A stretch of DNA of 64,000 bases, taken from the NCBI GenBank assembly GCA_036785705.1, contig JAWUZG010000051.1, forward strand, positions 14,102,501-14,166,500, written 5' to 3'. Source of the DNA: Acanthornis magna. Its lineage: Eukaryota > Chordata > Aves > Passeriformes > Acanthizidae. This document shows, one piece after another, positions 59,069-64,000 of the stretch. The notes beneath the pieces were generated by a model. It did no database searches and was not told the DNA's origin. It saw nothing but the letters and a program-made list of their open reading frames with translations. The translations under genes were made by a program, and so were the position numbers. The stretch's first letter is position 1. Every line of letters starts with the position of its first letter.

Positions 59069-60834
59069 TTGGTGTAAAAGGCTCCTTGAAGGTGCTGCTG
59101 CAAGCACCCTGCCCCTGTGACGTGTGTTCCTTCCCCCTGCACCCGACCCCTGCTGGAGCCTCTGGCTGCCGTGAGTCCCAAGGGGCTGTGCGGGCGGGCG
59201 CGAGGGCGGCACATCCCTGCCTTTGGCACTTTGCGGTTTGCACAAGGAAAGCGAGGAGCTCTGCACCTGGGGAGCCTGTGGCAGAAACCTTTTTCTCTGC
59301 ATTTAGTCATGAGGGTTGGCTACGAATGGGTGGAGTGTTTGGTAGGTGCATAGGTTAGGCTAGAAGGAGCTGTCTGGTTTTCCTCCTGCATTTCACAGGT
59401 GATATTTCAATCCATTTAGTCTGTATCAAGCCCCAAGAACTAATGTGTATTTGAACCATGTTGGCAAAATGTGTTGGCTTGATTTTGAGGCACTGGGACA
59501 CAAAATCGATTGACAGCCTGCTGCAAGGGCTTCACTGTTAAAATATTTAAGCCAGATTTCTCCTTGCTTTGGCTTCTGGTTACTAGTTCTGGAAACATCT
59601 ATCCCACTGATTTAGAGAGCCTGAATGGGATTTTTTCCCCCAGACTTGTATTTAAACTCTCTAATGTCCCTTCCCAATCCACTTTTTGACAAGGTAAACA
59701 GATACAGAATTCTGTAAGTCTTCCACTGTAAGGGATTTCCTTCAGCCCATGAATTATTCTTGCCTTTTCTTTCTACATCTTGTCAAATTTTTCAGTATCT
59801 TAAAAAAATGGTCCTTTTTGAATTGATTGTTGAAGCCCCAGTGCCATGGATGAGGTTCCCCCTGGCCCTTTGCCTTAAGTCTGCAGAGGACTGTGTTTTC
59901 CCTCTTCTCACTGCGTTATACAGGAGCTCACAGTGGCTGCTTGTCTGGTCAAGTCTGATCATCCAAAGTCTTGGCTTTCCTTGATAGTGTTTTCCCTTCT
60001 CTACAGGTCTGGGTTCTTACTTCCTGGATGCTTCACGTGGCTGTGTCCAAGTCCAATCTGTGTGAATGGACCTGGCTGACTGATGGACCAGGTTACTCAC
60101 AGCTTTCCCAGTTCTGTCACCCACAAACTGTATCAGTTGTTATTTTTACTTTCAGATCCAGGTTGAAATGCAGTATTGCATCTGACCTACGCTAACCTGA
60201 AAGCATCACTGAGTGCAACTTCTCATTAGCTTCTTTTTGAGACATGCAGGCTGGGCATTTCTTAATCCTTTTAGTATGTGATTATGTACAGTAAATCTTT
60301 CTGACTTATGGTGCTAGGTCAATGCCTTATAAAACTTTTAAGTATGTTGCATCTATGCAGTCCCCTTTGTTAAACCAAATGTATATTGATGTAATCTAAG
60401 AATGAAATTAAGGTTTGGGGTTTTTCTTTTTTTTTTTTTGTTTTTTTTACTACAAAATCCATATTTCATAAAACCTTTGTGTTACAGGTTTTATTTTTTC
60501 ATTCACTAATTCTTCATCTGTACAGTTTTTCCATAATTTTGTCATCGAGTCGTTTCATTTGCCTTTTGGGAGTACTGTCATGAATGTCTTAAGGTATTTC
60601 TCTAATATCCCAAGTTTAATTAAGATCAGAATCACTGGGCTAGAGAGCTTGTTAGTGAACTCTTTCAGGACTCCTGTTTCTTCGCTGATTTCAAAGTACA
60701 CATCCCTAGTAGGCGTTGTGTCATTTCCTATTTTGATACTAAGGTACTAGATAGAAGTTGATATTTTCATATGACTGCTAAATTCTGTTCCATTCTTTAT
60801 ATGGAATTGGAAGTATTTGTTGACTGGTTTCTCT

Positions 60835-60864
60835 TGTTCTGTGTCGTTCTGTTCTGTTCTAGCA
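60835..60864. repeat. TTCTG short tandem repeat
   Basis: Imperfect repeats of TGTTC/TTCTG occur in the downstream flank. Confidence 0.6.
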
Positions 60865-61235
60865 TTTTCACCATTTTTATCCAGCATGGATAAGTGCTAT
60901 TAGTAAGGTTCCTTTGTTTATTTTGTGATTGAAAGAAATGAAAGAGCAAAATATTCCTTTCCTTTTACCATTAGTTTTGCTAGTCACAAAGCTTTTCTTA
61001 ACAGTTTTCTCTATTTTTATAGTGCCTAATTTATGTTGGTTGCTGTCTGGCCTTCAACTTTTCCATCTGTTACGTTTCTCCTTACAGGAGAGTTTAATTC
61101 ATATTCCTATGCCGCCTTTCTTTTTTTCTTATGGACAAGTCAGTTTATAGTTTTGCTCACCTTGGAAGTTATCACTCAGCACAGGTTTATTACTACTATA
61201 TTCTACATGAACAGGACACAACTGCCGGCTTCATT

Positions 61236-61378
61236 CAAGTTCTCTCATCTTGAATGCATCATCTTTAAGTCTGAAAAATGACTTGGTTTGGGTGCAGTGT
61301 CTTGAATTAAGCTGGGAAGGCTTTAAAAGTCAGAATAGTACTTTGCTGACTGGTTGAATTCCCTGGGGAATGGTTCAC
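61236..61378 (-). mobile_element. Candidate decayed retroviral reverse-transcriptase remnant
   Basis: The minus-strand frame from about 61378 down to a stop at 61236 is open. It shows a Leu-Thr-Cys segment, then Pro-Arg-Glu-Phe near 61366-61355, then a Phe-Arg-Leu-Lys-Asp-Asp segment with the two Asp codons at 61258-61263. The gap between the first and last motifs is 30 residues. That is the spacing between the conserved PQG-type and xxDD motifs of gammaretrovirus-like (class I) endogenous elements. Residues are mostly substituted, and a shift near the first motif and stops on both sides make it non-functional. No LTR, primer-binding site or other gene was found. The spacing match could be chance. 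Confidence 0.3.
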
Positions 61379-64000
61379 AAGTTAAAATTCCTTGCAATGA
61401 TTTTTCATTTTATATGTTGAAATGCCTTTTCTGGTCCCTGGTTTGATGTGTTGTTTTCTAATGTCTTCCATCCTTTCCCTTCTTGGAATCTGCTACCGAG
61501 CATGGGCATCCATACATATTTAAGGCTGTACAATTCCTGTGTTACCAGTCATTTCAAAGGTATTACTGTTTGTGCAGTTTGCTGCTGAGCCTATAGCTTT
61601 TACTGTTTCCCATGAAGAAACTAATTATTTCTTACTAAGGAACTTTCCCATTGAGTTTCAGAAATGCCACTTTATTCCAGGCCTCTTTTTTCTTATCAAT
61701 GAGAATTTCTCTGTTTACCCAAGTCGTGCTGCTGATGTGGAAATAATTGAAGATACCCTACCCTAATTATCTTTGTCACTTATTTGAGTTTGGATTAAGT
61801 CTCCTTCTTTGGATTCCCAAGGTTGTTTAACATATCCAAAGTGCTCTAGGTGGTTTTAAAAGTACAGTTGCTTCCTGCAAGACACAAAATGTAACAACTT
61901 GTACAAAATTCTTCCCTCTTTAGATGACGCCTGAGGTTCTGCAGTCTGCAGCTTTTCAGCTTTGTACACTCAAGCAAACAACGGTTCAATTATTTACCTC
62001 CCACTCACAAGAATGGAATATTCTCTTAACAAGATCCCATGGTCCTTCTTCTTCAGTTCCATGAATTCTTTGACCCTGCATTTTCATTGTGATGCCAATC
62101 CATTTGTTTCTATATGTCTGTACCCAAGAAGACTTGACAATAACTCTGGAGTTCTGTATGAGGTTGCATCTTGTATCTTTGCTGAAAGGCAATAGCACTT
62201 ATTCTTCTTGTCCTTTTCCAAGCTGATTTTCTGTTCTTAGCTGGATTTTACAAATTATCATTGCTTTAAAAGGAAACATCATGTAGGCTGGAAATAATTT
62301 AGAAAAGTCACCCACAAACAGTAACTGAATCTCAGCCGTGACTAATGATAGTATTGCTGGTCTATAATTCAGTTAAATCTTCAAGAAAGATTAAAGACTT
62401 CTATAATTTAAAGTCTTATGGTTAATCAACCATGTCCCTTATTACAGTTTTTTTGTTGGTTATCACTGCCATTGAAGCTGCCATTCTATATTACTACTTT
62501 TTTATTTTAATCCATAGGGTCTTGTTACGCCTTTGTTGAGTACATTAAAGTCTTCTGCTATAAGAAGTCTTTCTTCCTGTGTAATGAATTACAGACCATG
62601 ATCAAGTCACTGTTTTCATCTTTCCAAACAGCTAAATTGAATTTAGGTGTCTCACAGTAAGGCATGGCTCCATTGTGTAGTTCTTACCTGCTGCCATTCT
62701 TTTCACTTTCAGTGACCAGGCTGTGTAGTGTTCAGTTTAAGTCTTGCTACATTAGGCCTAGATGGCTGTCTTGAGCCACCAAATTTATATTGCCATACAA
62801 GGATATCTAGTTCTTTTAATGAGGTCTTTTTCTTTAAATTAAAACAAACAGCATTATGTTTCTTTTCTTAGCTGAGTGCAACCCCTGTCAATGACACTGT
62901 GATTTTGCCACATCAGTGTTAGGTTAACTGCCTTACAGCAACCTGGATGAGCCCCCTTTGCAAATACCTTTTAAGCAAAAGTATTTGCCGGTCTTATGGA
63001 ACACATTCAGAGCTTCAAAGTTGTTTGGAAAAGAAAGCCCATTGCTTCCATCTGCTTGCCAGATAATTCTTTTCAAATTACTGATTGTCAGTTTCTAGCT
63101 ATGCAACTTCTAGGACATTTTATTTAATGGGTAGAACTAAGCATCTTCCTAAATCTCATTGGCAATAGGTAATATTTCATTACCTCACAGATGTGTCTAC
63201 ATCATCCAACTTTCTTCCTAATATAGAATATAATTATGAGATTCTGTTTGTCTTCTATATTTTTATTGATTATTTTATCATCTTTATATCAACTAAAGGA
63301 TATATATCATGTTTAGGATTTTCTTCTAATATTTTGCAGGTAATGTACCTGAAAGCTGCCCAAGTTTACTAGTGCAGTTTCAGAACACAGAATGAAATTG
63401 CTCTGTACACTTCCTTAACTACAAGATAGGTACCTGTTCAATCGTCCTTTCAGGTACAACAGAAGAAATTTGTGTGCATGGTTTCTTGTTTCTGTATAGT
63501 AGAACACCAAAGTACTAGAGAGATGTAGTAACTTGGTCCAACAAACATTTCGATTTCATGTAGTGTCTGTGTAATGAATGGAAAAAAACTGCAAGAAAAG
63601 AAATCGTGACACCAAAGAACTAGCGTCTATGCCTAGTTTTGCTACTGAAGTAGGATATGTTTTTGAAACATGGACACAGCTATAATCTGTGGCCTTTGGC
63701 ATCCTCTTTCATTTGTAAAGCTAATGAACCCCTTTGGGGCCAAGTGCTACAGATAAATCGTTTGCTGTTTGTGGAAATGAAGTGTGGGTACCTCTTGTGT
63801 TTCCTGATGGCAGGAAATGCAAAGTTCAGGGAACTCTGAACTGAGAATGTGAAAGAGTGAGAAGAGCTGAACATACCTCAACAGCAAAAAGTTAACAAGA
63901 GTCTGAAGTTACAGGTCTCCTGCTGGGTTATGCATGAGGATCCCTCTCAAGCACTAGCCTTCATGTCACAGTCCTTGGACTTCAATTAAGAAGTCTGTAA

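Larger units (their letters stand above)
57318..59090 (+). other. ZNF384 3' untranslated region
   Basis: It follows the TAG stop and has no coding potential. It begins with about ten degenerate copies of a (C/T)TTGTGCAACAGCC-like motif (57345-57600). It then contains a GAG-repeat tract, a TA repeat and a T25 run, with AATAAA hexamers at 58643 and 59063. The downstream one is followed by a GT-rich stretch and is the likelier final signal. Confidence 0.7.
59091..64000. other. T-rich downstream flank, no intact gene
   Basis: No gene is recognised. In human the next gene beyond ZNF384 is ING4; no exon of it is seen. From about 59.7 kb to 63.6 kb the + strand is notably T-rich with many short blocked frames. 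This is compatible with an old A-rich insertion on the minus strand (see the retroviral candidate). Confidence 0.45.

Noticed and set aside
61986..62198. A 70-codon minus-strand frame in the T-rich flank, considered as a retroviral protein piece
   Set aside because: I could not match it to any retroviral domain; only the separate reverse-transcriptase spacing at 61.24-61.38 kb was worth listing.
1..64000. CRISPR arrays, bacterial operons, tRNA or rRNA genes
   Set aside because: No regularly spaced repeat arrays, Shine-Dalgarno-led gene strings, or tRNA/rRNA signatures were seen; the window is vertebrate nuclear DNA.

Overview
The window is nuclear DNA of an amniote vertebrate, most probably a bird. 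It has long introns, CpG-island promoters, GT-AG splice sites and AATAAA poly(A) signals. It also carries several CR1 LINE fragments, one ending in the avian-type tail with ATTCTGTG. There is no sign of bacterial, plasmid or organelle sequence. I assign the species group from the CR1 remnants and overall style only, and cannot name the species.

Two genes are clear, both on the + strand. The first (CpG-island 5' exon near 4.8-5.4 kb, coding exons at 11.9-13.4 kb, probable poly(A) signal at 17.6 kb) is PIANP, a neuronal type I membrane protein that binds PILR-alpha. The second (CpG-island promoter at 36.2-37.1 kb, eight coding exons at 40.8-57.3 kb, 3'UTR to about 59.1 kb) is ZNF384 (CIZ/NMP4), a nuclear C2H2 zinc-finger factor that binds poly(dA:dT) DNA. 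All exon junctions join in frame, giving open products of 309 and 516 residues. As I recall it, human 12p13.31 has the same PIANP then ZNF384 tandem order.

Layout: 1-4.4 kb is non-coding flank with an old LINE scrap. 4.4-5.4 kb is the PIANP promoter and 5' exon, followed by a 6.5 kb intron with old LINE pieces. 11.9-13.4 kb holds the PIANP coding exons, and 13.4-17.6 kb its probable long 3'UTR. 17.7-36 kb is intergenic, with five CR1 fragments and a perfect three-copy 70-bp minisatellite. 36.07-36.81 kb is a dense ZNF384 control region with a duplicated 52/54-bp module, two palindromes, an ETS-site cluster and a Z-DNA-prone GC run. 41.9-53.9 kb is a 12 kb intron with no exon I can see. 59.1-64 kb is a T-rich flank that may hold a badly decayed endogenous retrovirus fragment.

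The most notable observation is in ZNF384. Two neighbouring exons encoding zinc-finger pairs are about 95% identical over 152 coding bases, and the first 26 bases of the introns after them are identical. For an ancient exon duplication this points to recent gene conversion. I found no previously undescribed gene system.
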